64,000 bases of DNA. Origin: Onthophagus taurus (lineage: Eukaryota > Arthropoda > Insecta > Coleoptera > Scarabaeidae). The DNA lies in assembly GCF_036711975.1 (NCBI RefSeq), contig NW_027248939.1:248001-312000 (forward strand), written 5' to 3'. Positions 11,859 to 23,353 of this stretch are shown here, piece after piece. The notes beneath the pieces were generated by a model. It saw nothing but the letters and a program-made list of their open reading frames with translations, did no database searches and had not been told where the DNA came from. Both the position numbers and the translations under genes were made by a program. Every line of letters starts with the position of its first letter. Positions within the stretch are counted from its first letter, which is position 1.

Positions 11859-12550
11859 TTGTTTTATATAAATATCCGTAGTCGTAGCCCACTTTTTACT
11901 ACGTTTGTATATAATTATTTTAATAAAACCGAAAATTTAGGGCCCTCATTGCTTCGTAAAGATCTTGAGAAGTTAGGAAATGCCTTATGGTCTTTGATAA
12001 AAGAGAAACCCGAACCTGTAGAACCATTAGAGGTTAGAGACTACTATGTTTATATTCAGAGACAACCTCGTGGCTATGTTCAAAACGCGAACTCCTGCTA
12101 CCAGCAAAAACTCTGCATATGACCCGAATCTATACCACGACTACCCAAGTACATGTATCCAGGAAACTATCCATACGAACTCCAAAACCCTGCAAAACGA
12201 CGAAGCAGCTACGTCTAATTCGATTTGTGGGAAAGACCACGAAATACTCGATCAAAGATAGATCTAAACAATATCAATTTAATTAACTCGCTACACTTTA
12301 TACAATCAAGAAACCCACCCGTGAAATTGCTAATAGACACCGGATGCGACTAACTTTGTTTTTCTATTTACTTTACAAGCCAATATCTTCGTTATCGTTA
12401 GAAATAGCGGAATTTTAAATACACCAGTAGAAAGCCGGATCTGCCCTTCGCCTAAAACCGGGTTTTGTCCTGTCGCTATCGTGATATCTTTTTGTAGTAT
12501 AGTTCTTTTGTAGTAAATAAATACTCAATTTCCTTATTATTTGCCTTATA
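11859..12550 (+). pseudogene. Gypsy-type gag-protease remnant
   Basis: Near 12325-12352 the sequence reads PVKLLIDTGCD, the retropepsin active-site motif of Gypsy-type elements, followed at once by a stop. Upstream, 11859-12261 has open but unrecognised sequence consistent with the end of gag. Downstream, 12480-12550 contains an AATAAA signal and may be LTR. RT and integrase are absent. Confidence 0.5.
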
Positions 12551-12721
12551 TTTCCGAAAAACACTCTACATTTTCTCTATATATTTTGTCAATGACATTT
12601 TACGATTATTGGCGGAACCTTCTTAACCTAACCTTCAATATGTCACTACTCACGCCATCTTTTGTTTCTTCCTTATACTACACTTTCCCCTTTCTTATTC
12701 CTAACCATTGAGGTCTTATAT

Positions 12722-12861
12722 ATATTTTTTGGTGATTTTCTTTCCATTTTATGTGTGTAAATTAAACTTCGGTTTTTGCACTTTAATCGTGTGTAATTAA
12801 AGTGCAAAAACCGAAGTTTAATTTACACACATAAAATGGAAAGAAAATCACCAAAAAATAT
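12722..12861. repeat. 66-bp inverted repeat at the head of the Penelope element
   Basis: The arms at 12722-12787 and 12796-12861 are perfect inverted copies separated by 8 bases. The right arm recurs with a few changes in direct orientation at 16053-16119, at the other end of the element. An inverted copy ahead of the 5' end plus a direct terminal copy is the known layout of Penelope-like pseudo-LTRs. The start codon of the first frame (12836) lies inside the right arm. Confidence 0.9.
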
Positions 12862-15332
12862 TAATAAGGTTAGTACGACCCATTTCTACGAATACAAAAG
12901 ATACAAATATAGATTATTACAACAACTACAACATATTCATTTTCTTAAGACATGTATAGAAGAAAGATTAAGCCCAAATTTTTTGAAACATAAATATCCA
13001 AAAATTTTAACAGAGAAAACAATTGAAAAAATAAAATCAAGAGAAATCAGAAGAGAAATCAAAAAACACTATAGAAAAATAAATGGATTCAACATAAAAA
13101 TATACTATTATTACCAGGAATTCACCACTAAACTGCATCACCTGGAAATAGAAGAAATACTGACGAAAATTAAGGAAACACTAGATTCTACACTAACAAG
13201 AGAATGGGAAAGAAAAGAAAAGAAATTGAACCAACTTCGTAAAGAAAAAGAAACGAAGAAAGAGAAAAAAGTAAACAATACCAACCTACATAAATTTCAT
13301 GACCGAGTTACTAATCTTTCGAATATTAATTTTAACACCGAAGAAATGAAACTTCTTGACAAAGGTATTCAATATTCCATAGTAAATACACCAAACCTAA
13401 GAAAAGTGGCATTGGAAATGGAAGCTGTAACAAAAGGAATGAAAGAGGAAGAGGAAATAAGAAAAAATATACAACAACTTCTAATACGAGAAGACACAAA
13501 GAAGAAGAACAAGAACAATGAACAGAAGATCAAAGAAAAACAAAGAAGAGAGGTAAAACTGATAGAGTCAATAAAGAAGAAAATAAAAGAAAACGACCTA
13601 ATCTTCACCAAGGCGGACAAAAACGCAGGTTTGGTAATACTAAGCAAGGCTGAATACGTTAACAAAACAGAAAAAATTCCTCACAGACAATAACTATAAA
13701 AAAGTTTTGAAAAATCCTAACAACCATTTTCACCTAAACGTCAAAAAAATTATCAATGAGGTTAAAGACACCCTTAAAAAATTCAATATTAGCACAAAAC
13801 AAATAATTCCCATGAACCCAAAAATACCTAGATTGTACGCCCTCATAAAATTACACAAAATAAACCGCCCAATAAGACCCATAATAGCCTCCACAGATGC
13901 CAGTACATATAAGATCTCAAAATTTTTAGTACAGTTTTTTAAAAATAACATAGACTTCAAACCCAATTATACAATTAACGATAGAAGACAAATAATACAA
14001 AAACTAACAGGCATGAGACTACCGAATGAAAACACTATAATATCCTTTGATGTGGTGAACCTATACACTAATATCCCCACCAAACAAACTTTGAAAATTG
14101 TCGAAAACATTCTAAATTCACAGTTAGATGAAAATGATAGCAAAAACATTTTTAAATTATTCCAGATATGCTTACAACAAAACTTCTTGAATTTTCAAAA
14201 CGAAACATATACGTACCAAGAAGGACTCCCCATGGGATCTCCTTTAAGCGGTTTATTGACGGATATTTTTATGAATGAGTTGGAGACCAATTTTATAATG
14301 AATGAAAAGAACCCTTATCTCGAGAATATACTAGTATGGCAACGCTATGTAGATGACATTTTGGTCATTGTCAACACCAAAAAGACAGAAACCATAGACA
14401 ATCTACACCAATACATCAACACATTACACACAGACATCCAATTTACAATTGAATTTGAAAACAACAATACAATAAATTTTCTCGACATCACAATAGAAAA
14501 AAACAAACAAGACATACAATTAAAATATACAGGAAACCGACTCAGACAGACGCTACGATCCCATATGATTCCTTTCACAACATAACCCATAAAATGGCAG
14601 CATTCAGGTCCTACATCCATAGAGCTTATAATTCTAATTTAAACACAGAAAGATTTAACAAAGAAATTAAAATAATAAAAAACATCGCCATAAATAATTC
14701 ATTTCCAGAAGAAATAATAGATAAAATGATCCATAGATATCAAATCAGACAGGACCTAAATAATATTACACAGTTGCAAAATGAACAAACACAAAAAATC
14801 AAAAACTACAGATCCATCACACACCAGGGAAACATTAATAATAAGATAAAACAGACAATGAAACAATACAACATTCTAATAACAGACAAACCAAATAAGA
14901 CTAGGCGATCTGCTCTTGAATAACAAAGATAAAATAAACAAATTGGATGACAATGGAGTGTACGAACTGCAATGCGATACATGTCATGCTACGTACATCG
15001 GGGAAACAGGCAGAGCCCTTAGATTACGAGTCAGGGAACACAAAATAAAACATAATTCCAATTTTGGCAAACATATAAACTTTAATCTTAACCACGAATT
15101 CAACGACGAAAAAAACACGAAAATACTACATCACATTAACAAAGGTCATCTCATGGAAATCCTCGAAGGATATGAAATTAACAAATTCATAAACAATAAC
15201 CCTGATCTAACATGTCTCAACGACCAAACCCAAACTGCATACAAACCACTATATTTTTTCCTAAAACAACCCTACACCCCACCCCGTAAACCCCCAGATA
15301 GACGAGGATTTCAGAATACGATGTCGATCTGA
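12836..15332 (+). pseudogene. Penelope reverse transcriptase with GIY-YIG endonuclease, three frameshifts
   Basis: The polyprotein should copy the element RNA and nick the target. Visible in order: a basic coiled N-terminus; KADKNAGLVIL (~13610); LYALIKLHKINRPIRPI (~13840); ISFDVVNLYTNIP (~14040, catalytic D); GLPMGSPLSGLL (~14222); QRYVDDILVIV (~14340, catalytic YVDD); and GIY-YIG sequence GVYELQCDTCHATYIGETGR (~14955) followed by RLRVREHK. The frame changes in an A-run near 13675, near 14530 and near 14915. Catalytic residues remain in place. The GIY-YIG domain identifies the Penelope order rather than a LINE. Confidence 0.92.
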
Positions 15333-15984
15333 ATTCGCACTACTCTGGGTCCCTTGGACATCAACCCCCCCCCCCCCTCCATAAACTATCCTGTTATCCC
15401 ATCAACCCCTTTAACCCCCATCCCTATCAATTTATAGACTCTATATTACAACCAACCCAACATATCCCCCCAGGTTAAACGAGGATAACAAAACAAGATG
15501 TCATTTTGTTATTGCAATAACTCTGGATCCCATGGACATCATACCTATCCCTTATTATCCTACCCATAACCTTTAAAAAAAAACCCCCCTCTTCAAAAAA
15601 AAAAAAAAAAAAGTGGTTTTAATAATTATTGCTGTATGCGTTACAATAATTCGTTACTATCCTCAAATTAAATTTTGATTTCAAATATATTGCCAAACGG
15701 GAAAAATAAAATATCCCCAAACAAATTGACACATAACCTCAAACTAACTTTCACAACTCCATGACGCTTCAATTATCTAAAATGTTTTAATCTTTCATAA
15801 TCACAACTTAAAGGAATCATTTACATGATCTAACGGTAGGAACAAGTGAGGAATTGCCAAATGAATGAATCTAATGTATATTTTGTAAGGAATTGACGTA
15901 AGTTTTATTATTGTATTAATTTAAAAATCCATTTAATTTAGCACGTTAATCCGAGATTTATTTAAGAAAATTTGTATTTATGTA

Positions 15985-16030
15985 GGATAACTCCTGAAGA
16001 TGCTGTATAAACACAGTGAAACCGGTTGAG
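15985..16030 (+). ncRNA. Hammerhead-ribozyme-like motif in Penelope 3' region
   Basis: The core reads CTGAAGA (15994-16000), a short stem II (CTGT pairing with ACAG around a six-base loop), then GAAAC (16018-16022) followed by CGGTTGA. This fits the hammerhead consensus CUGANGA - helix II - GAAA. Penelope-like elements are known to carry minimal hammerheads in their pseudo-LTRs. Helix III would be only one or two base pairs, so activity may need a dimer. A related core lies at 42581-42613. Confidence 0.6.
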
Positions 16031-16052
16031 TGAAAATTAAAAATAAAAATCC

Positions 16053-16119
16053 ATTAAAGTGCAAAAACCGAAGTTTAATTTACACACATAAAATGGAAAG
16101 TAAATCACCAAATAATATT
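16053..16119 (+). repeat. Terminal direct copy of the Penelope head repeat
   Basis: It matches 12796-12861 with about two changes. It follows the hammerhead-like motif and closes the element. Confidence 0.85.
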
Positions 16120-17288
16120 CTTTTATTCTCTTCATCTGCTATCTGATTTCTACCACTTGGTCAAGAAGAAAATTTCTGCTTCTGTGTTTTCACGTCCATT
16201 ACTAATCCTTGCACTCGCTAGATCGTCTAGAATCTAGGCGAGCCTCTTCACTCTAGATGATATGGTTAGCCGAGAGACAAAAAAAAATTAATTAATTTTC
16301 TCGAGGGTACACAAAAATATCTCCCCTCTCCTCTTCTTCTTCTTATCCTATGTGTATAAGTTTTGTCGTTCCATTTCTCTCTCATATTCTCTCTTGATCT
16401 TCAAGATCTCGTTCATTACTTCCCGTATCTTTTAAATTCTTTATGGCACAATAAATCATCATGCTTTAATCTGCATTTTATTTCATGATGATATCTCAAT
16501 TCGTTCTTGAGATAAGATTTATTGAAATTTATATTTCAACCTATAACAATAAACATGCAGAGTTCGATTTAAAAATCATAGCAAGGATGTTTATGAAAAA
16601 TTAGAAATTATTTGTAGCATCTCAAATCTTTATTAAATTTGCCTTACTCTACATTTAATTAGTTATAAACTAGTATTATTGGAGAACAGGTACAATACAG
16701 TGCTACAGTGATATAGCATAAATCCCCAAAATATCAAAATCGGATAATTTTTGTTAATACAATCAATTACAATCTAAGTACTACAACTAAAGGAGAAAGA
16801 CATTATGAACAAAATATATTCATACTTATTTCATATGTATATATCACCGGTTTCTGGTAATATAGCATAAATCACAAAATGTTAAAATTGAACGATTTTT
16901 CTTAATAAAATCAACTCTAACGTAAGTACTAAAATTCATGGAGAATGACGTTATGAACAAAAAATATTCCTAATGCATCAAGAAATCATAATTAGTGATA
17001 TAGCATAAGTCCCCAAAATATCAAAATACGACGATTTTTGTAATGAAATTATTTTCTAGGTTAGAAGATACCCACACTGAATAGTAAGCAACGTTGAGAA
17101 GGAATGTTTATAAAACTAGTATTTAGCACCTAATGGTTTTTATGTTTAGTAACAGTTCCAAGGAACAACATACAAATACTTGTTCCAAAGTAATAGATAC
17201 AAGTATCGATTAACACCTCTAATACAAATATTATTTGCTTTAATTTTATTAAGTGTAACCATAGTTGATCTTTTAAGTAATGGTTTAC
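16120..17288. other. Intergenic, with a degenerate tandem repeat
   Basis: No gene seen. Three imperfect copies of a ~140-bp unit starting GATATAGCATAA(A/G)T and ending near TTATGAACAAAA lie at about 16712, 16858 and 16996. The rest is AT-rich without recognised features. Confidence 0.55.
16712..17050 (+). repeat. Three-copy degenerate ~140-bp tandem repeat
   Basis: Copies start at about 16712, 16858 and 16996. Shared blocks are ATATAGCATAA, CCCCAAAATATCAAAAT (first and third), AACGATTTTT-like, and TTATGAACAAAA (first and second). The third copy is truncated. Confidence 0.65.
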
Positions 17289-18779
17289 TTAAGGTGTATA
17301 AACTAACATCGACTTCAGTCCATCAATCATTCTAATTAATTATAGCGAGTGAATAAATTTTAGAAGCTTCTCTTCTTCGTAACAGTTAATATCCAACTGA
17401 TGAAAACATAAACTTTCTTGCATTCCTTAAAAATATCTCAAGTGTTAAAATTTTTAAATGATTCAATAGAAATTGATTATTCTTACATCTGCGGCTGCTG
17501 AATGCAAAAATTCGCGAAAAAAAGGTAGCTCCACTTTAAGCGGCTTTTGACTCATGCAAAGAAAAATCAATACATTTTTTCGTGTTGATACATCCGCATC
17601 ATACCAGTTTAAGTTATAAACAGCTTCCGCTACACTTCCAGCCTATTAAAAATATTTTATTATTATTTTTGTAATTTTAGCAATAAAGTTTGAATTATTC
17701 ATACCGCTGTAGTAAATCTTTGCCCAGCTGCATGAGCTCCAAATAACGCAGTAAAATTGATGAAGATCAATAAAAAGCTAGCTAAATCCTTTCTCTATAG
17801 GTAAAAAATAAATAAGTATTAATTATTAAGGAGAGTATTGGGTCAAAATACAAACCAAAGCAAATTCTGCAGTACCCATAGTTAAACTAATTAAAACAAA
17901 AAGTTTTATTGGAAAAAGAAAACTCGTACAGAGCTTATTAGCAATTTGGTACATCCTAAAAACATCATTCAGAATTAATAAAAATGTTAAAATAAACCTT
18001 TAAATTACAATACCTGAATATCTCTTGATGATACACGACAATACGTTGCAATTTTTTGAAATTGTGGTTTTTATTTCTAGTTAATTTTACACTATTAATC
18101 AAATCGATAAGGTGTTCAATTCGCACAACTAATAATTCCCCCAAATAAGTACACAAAACCTGCACTGTCAATAAAACATTCGTTGCAATGCTAACGGAGT
18201 GTATTTGAATTAACGTTATTAATGCCATTTCCCACCGGTTTAAATCGGGAACGTAATAATCAAATAATAAGCAATATTTGATGTTTTTAAATTTAGCGCA
18301 ATCATTCTCAATCAAAATAGAGAATATAATAAAATGCGCGACAACAAACCCTCCATATCGAATTGTTTTTAATATAATTTTAACAAATTTGTCGACAATT
18401 TTGCTTCGTTCTGGTATTCCATACTCACTAAAATTACTCATTAAGTCAGTAATTTCGATTAAATGAAATCGATTCCAAAATAATAGAATGTTGAAACATA
18501 GAAGTAATCCTGCTATCGAATTAAACTCCGTGTGAAATAAGAATTTAGCGAAATTCGCTTTATAATCTAAACAAATTAAAGAGTAGTCATTAATTTAAAT
18601 TTATTAATTAATTCATAATACCCACTTATAATTTCTGTTGTTAAGGGATAAATCATCCAAATTATATTTACAACAAACAAATATATTGGCGCAAGTCCCC
18701 GAAATCCTTGCGAGGTGGGCCAACATTGATATTTGCGTAAGTTTTGTTCTATAAGGAAAAAACCGAGTGTTTTCGCCAT
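17289..18779 (-). CDS. Insect odorant receptor (7tm_6 family)
   Basis: A seven-transmembrane, ligand-gated channel subunit that in insects pairs with Orco in sensory neuron dendrites. Exons (minus): 18779-18626, 18566-18014, 17955-17856, 17794-17705, 17642-17487, and a tentative final 17312-17289. All phases agree, giving about 358 aa, slightly short for the family (~380-400). Visible: N-terminal CWPTSQGFRG before TM1; a run of hydrophobic segments; and the C-terminal signature VAEAVYNLNWYDADVSTRKN followed by FLCMSQKPLKVEL, typical of receptor C-termini (Y..W.....(R)K..L....QKPL). The first intron would be only 59 nt with a GTGGGT donor; otherwise a 1-nt frameshift separates the two frames there. 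The final exon (SMLVYTP and stop) is the weakest part. Confidence 0.85.
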
Positions 18780-19512
18780 GCTGGTTGCAACTAAACTGAA
18801 ACTAGTAACTAAATGAAAATATAGTATTGAACGTACACGTTGATTGAGTATTAAAAATTTTATTGTGAGAATTGATTTACTTTTTTAATGAAGATTTCAC
18901 GTGCGTCGTTATTATATCTCCTTCGGTTACTTTTGTCCTTACGGCGAAATACTTTTCTATGTGTATTATTAATATACCTATACCAATAGGGTCAATAGTG
19001 ACCCAATATTCTTGTGTAGAAGACATAACAACGATTATTAACCATACCCAAATTCAAACAGAGGCTTTAACAAATGTGTCGTGACGCATACTACACTCAG
19101 AAAAATAATTCTTTACGATTACGAATTTTTACGTGACACCAAAGGAAAAAGGGATATAGTTTTTATCCAAATGAATGTACTGTTCTTATTGAATCATTGC
19201 ACCATTCAATTGTAGGTGTATCAAAGTACTTAACAAAAAAAGCAAAACCGTTTAATACAAATAATTTTGCTTTAGAAATGAAAGACTAACTGATAATATT
19301 AAATAATAAATCTCTTTATCGTAAAGTTACTAGTATTTACACTTAAAACCCGTGTTTATAGATATACATAGTTATCCAAAGAATTTAGTTCGTGGTCGTG
19401 ATGCCTAGATGGCAGGGTGACTTATGTGTCGCCATTTATAAAAATTTAAATTTTACTATACGCGCCCTAACGTATTACTACGAAAATCGTAAAATAAGTT
19501 GCATATATTTTA
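18780..19512. other. Upstream of the odorant receptor, nothing assigned
   Basis: AT-rich sequence with no recognised gene, promoter motif or TE terminus. Short reading frames on both strands at about 18872-19084 lack any familiar motif. Confidence 0.4.
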
Positions 19513-19520
19513 GTATTTCT

Positions 19521-20199
19521 CATATATATACTATCTCCTATATCGCTGACTAAGGCAGCAAAAGAGTGTAAACATTAGAGTGCAGATATATATATATCTG
19601 TGTCTGTCGTGCCCCCGTCTACACAAGAGACATGCGTGAACACGTGGTGAGTACGCTTTTATCTTATTGGACGGTGAATTAAAAATTAATAGCAGTTGAT
19701 GACCTTGATGTTTATGAAACACCAAATAAATGTTTGACATAAACATAACCTAAAATCTAATACAATAATGGCTTCTTGTTTTATTTATAACATTTGAAAT
19801 CGACAAAATTGTCATGGTTACATAAAATTTGGTTTGTTATTTGGGTTGCCTAAACAAAAGTAAAGAATATAATGTTTAATGAACAACCTACATAAAGTTG
19901 AATTTAAAGCAATATTCAACGTCAATTTCACACAAAAGTACATATATTCTAATTTATTTGATGCATCTACGATAATTTATAATTAAAGTCAACTATCTAC
20001 AATAATTGCATTTCAAAGCTGCATAAAATACGCGCGAAACACTTCAAACTCTTAAAAATTTACGATTCGCGCAAGCGCCTTCGCGATATGGGGGCACGAC
20101 AAAGACAAAACATATATCATTCCGTCTGCTTTTGATGGAAACGCTCGCCACTCATTGCTTAGATAGGGAGTCAGCGATATAGGAGATAGTATATATATG
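19521..20199. mobile_element. Non-autonomous TIR element with 31-bp TIRs and 8-bp target duplication
   Basis: Perfect 31-bp inverted termini (19521-19551 and 20169-20199) begin CATATATATACTATCTCC. Identical 8-mers GTATTTCT flank both ends (19513-19520 and 20200-20207). There is no coding capacity. Exactly 31-bp TIRs beginning CA plus 8-bp duplications match the P-element superfamily layout; hAT is the alternative, though its TIRs are usually shorter. A P element is present at the right end of this window, but its visible terminus differs in sequence. An inner inverted motif GTCGTGCCCC occurs on both sides. Confidence 0.85.
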
Positions 20200-20207
20200 G
20201 TATTTCT

Positions 20208-21427
20208 TGCATAGAGAAAAATCGATAATGTGTCCTTCAAGAATAATACCGAATTGTTGAGACTATTCGTCGGTAGGTACCCATTTGTAGACGCCAAATT
20301 TTTTAAGTAGGTGTATGAACCGGTTTTATAAGAGGACACCAACTGCGTTGAATCTTTTTAAGAAGTTTTTTTAAAAGACTATATTTCATATACTGAGTAA
20401 GGCATTGAAATTGAGATTACCTAATAATAACTCAGAAAACATCAATTTTATCAAACAAGTTTCATAAAACTTTCATCGTATAAAGGGTTTCCCCCTTTAT
20501 ACGAAAAGTGTAAAGGAACGATTAAAGGAAAGTATTTTGAACGATTTTTTATTGCATTTTAGGAGCGCCATCAATATTTTTCATTTGTTAAGTATGCTTT
20601 TCTAAAGCGGCCCTTACACGATCAATATTGACAACACCTTAGCATATTGACAATAATATTGACAGTGTAAGGTAAAAAATTTTAGTGACGGTAAATATTG
20701 ACGGAGTATTGACAAAAATCCGGATTTTTTGATTTTCGGGCATCAATACTGAAAATTGAAGGGGATATTGATAATACTATTGGTTGGCGCCAATATTTCC
20801 ATCAATACTCAGTGTAATAAATTCAACATTCAAAATTAAATATCTACTTTTATTTAATTGTAACAATAACATCTATCAACACAGTTTTTCAGTGTCTATC
20901 AACATATTGAAAAACATATGTTATTTTAACCTTTAAAGGGCAAATTATTTCATCATTCCTGAAGCTCTTGATGCAAACAGCGCACTGGTGAAATTTATGG
21001 CAATGTAAAAATCTAAGTACACTGCGTTGGGATACAGCCATAAAAAATTACGCGAGAAGAAATATGTGGATTATTACGAACAACAGCTTAAACATTGAAT
21101 TTCTTGTAGCGCCTTCTTCTCTATTGAAGATCTTACACAAGATAGGATGTATCTGTCTAGAAATCTTTGTTCGAATAAATTTTGGGCACATTAATATCTT
21201 TGACTGCTCCATAAACAAATGTCATTTTAGTTTTTTCAGCAATCGTGCCCCTTTCCATGCATAATTAAAATAAGCAATAAAGTTACTATTTTACAACATA
21301 AGTAATTTGTAATTTGCAATTATATGTAGTTAGCAGGATTTGTCATGTTTTTTGTTATTATGTATTCATGATTTTCATTATGTTCAGTCAACACAATAAC
21401 GTCACCTTAAAAAAGTTCATTAATATA
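20208..21427. other. Intergenic with a motif-rich block
   Basis: Nothing coding was recognised. Between 20609 and 20830 the motif CAATATTGAC or its complement recurs at least six times, beginning GCGGCCCTTACACGATC. This resembles the subterminal region of a DNA transposon, but the matching opposite terminus is not evident. The rest shows no assignable feature. Confidence 0.45.
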
Positions 21428-22097
21428 CAGGCTGTTTCTAAATTAATGCGACAGATTTCAAGGAGTGATTTTTCAGCAAAAATTAAGGAGAGTCTTTCAT
21501 GTAAGTTTTTGTTCAAAACCTCTTCTCTACCGAGTTACAGTACTCTAAAGTTAGGGGAAAAAATTGTTTTTATTTAATAAATCCACTATGGAGGAATTTA
21601 GAAGATTGAAATTTGGCAGGTACCTGTTGTTAATAAAATGACACTTTTTGACACTTTATAACCCGAAAAAGTTATTACAAGAGGCTGAAAAAATCAACCC
21701 CATAATACTTAGCATTAGAACTTTTTAATACGTCTACATTTTGCTATTTAAAAACTTGATTTAAATAGTGGGATTCAATACGCACCTTTTTTGTATCTTG
21801 ACATTTTCTCCTAAAATTGTTAGTTTGATCACAAAAAAATAAAATAATATACAGGCTCAAGTGAATTAATTCAGAGATTGGTTATTATTAGTCAAAGAAA
21901 TGAAGTTATGTCAAATTAACAATTTGTTAGTTGTAAAATGTCAAGAGATAAGAAAGTTGCAGATTTTTCCCTTAATTTTATAGGGCTATAACTTGGAGGA
22001 GAAGGGGTTTTGAACAAAAAGTTATATGAAAAACACCCCGTAATTGTCACTGAAAAATCATCCCTTGAAATCTTTCACATCAATTTAGAAACACTCG
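21428..22097. mobile_element. MITE-like element with ~140-bp imperfect inverted arms
   Basis: The left arm starts CAGGCTGTTTCTAAATTAATG (first bases at 21428) and the right arm, inverted from 22097, starts CGAGTGTTTCTAAATTGATG. Similarity continues for about 140 bp, including TTTGTTCAAAACC and CTTCTC. The ends resemble mariner-type termini (CAGGGTGTTTC). TA lies directly before the left end; the right flank starts TTAA, so a TA duplication is not clean. Confidence 0.65.
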
Positions 22098-23345
22098 TTA
22101 ATAAAATCAGAAATACATACTTCGTTTTTATTTATTTAATTGATTCTAATATTTGTAATATTGTATTTGTATTTTAATCAAAGAATTCTCAACGACGAAA
22201 TAATAAAGAACGAATTTGTATACGTGAAATCGTTTATCCAAACTCGAGTAGTTGCAAAAAAACTTTGTTTATACCACCTACTCGTCTAGAATTAAGTTTG
22301 CAATAGGACGAACAAAAATCAAAACTCACCATTTAATTAGCAAGGCAATTTTTGGTTCGCTGTTATAAAAAAAGGACACATATTTTTTAAAATATTTAGA
22401 TGTAATGTTTAATGTAATTAAATATTTTATATGTTAAACTGTTAAACAATTTCGTGTTCAATCACATAAATTCACTTAATCTTTTATTCTGAGTATGCAA
22501 CTTCTACTAAAAGTTGGATTTCCAATTTTATTCAATTCATTCATAAATGATGTTTTTCTCGTTTGCCGTTAGAGGCAGCACGAGCTAGAGCAACCCAACT
22601 CGTCAGGTTGGATAACTATGTATATCTATAAACAAGGCTTAAAACTTAGTTAACTGAATTAAATAAAGAAATCTTTAAAGTTGATAAGTAGATAAATTAA
22701 AATTAAATGAAACTCTATTTAATGTTAATATGAATTTTCATTTACTTCAAAGAAAAAATATTTTCAATTCGAAAGATTAACATTTTACCATTAATAATTC
22801 ACTTTCTTTCTAGTAAATATGAAAGTTCTAAATATTAAGTACACTGAATTTAGATCAAAAGCAAGTATCTATTATTATAGTAGTTGTTGGTTGTAGAATT
22901 AAATAAAAATGCACTTGGTATTTAAATTGTTCAATTTATTTAAATCAAAAAATTATATTTTAATTGTATAAATTAACAATACTTCATAAATTAATACATT
23001 TTTTGTAAACATAAACATGATTATAAAAACTCAAAATAAGTGGCTATGCACGAATAAAATATAATAACCTCAATAACAAAAATAAATGGAAATTTAAATT
23101 ATTTTTAATTTTTTTTTTTTGCGAAGCTAGTGTTTTCAATACTTTGCATTAAGATAAAATATCGAAGCTCCTAGTTATAAAACTAAAAAATATTTCACTC
23201 TTTTTTAATCATACACATGATTGTAAAAACTTGAATTTGTTTTAAATGATGTAAATATAACGGTAGTTTTGAAGCCACCTACTTTGCAAAGAAAACACTT
23301 AAATATTGTTAAGCTTTGAAATTAATGCGTTGACACAATTGGAAT
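22098..23345. other. AT-rich intergenic sequence
   Basis: No gene, TIR pair or repeat array was recognised. A GC-richer stretch near 22560-22615 stands out but has no identifiable motif. Confidence 0.4.
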
Positions 23346-23353
23346 GTTGCAGT

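Larger units (their letters stand above)
12722..16119 (+). mobile_element. Penelope-like retroelement, near full length
   Basis: The layout is: inverted head repeat, RT, GIY-YIG endonuclease, a low-complexity 3' region with a poly-C run (15366-15379) and poly-A run (15595-15612), a hammerhead-like motif (15994-16021), and a terminal repeat (16053-16119). The 3' region has two imperfect copies of a segment near 15300-15360 and 15475-15545 (GAGGATTTCAGAATACGATG versus GAGGATAACAAAACAAGATG). No clear target duplication was found. Three frameshifts are the main damage, so insertion was not very ancient. Confidence 0.9.

Noticed and set aside
13369..13665. Minus-strand hydrophobic frame
   Set aside because: Shadow of the A-rich, lysine-coding Penelope N-terminus.
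15361..15612. Poly-C and poly-A runs as possible gene end or assembly gap
   Set aside because: They fit the low-complexity 3' region of the Penelope element; no independent gene ends here.
18872..19084. 70-codon plus-strand frame upstream of the odorant receptor
   Set aside because: No recognisable family on either strand, and no splice or promoter support.
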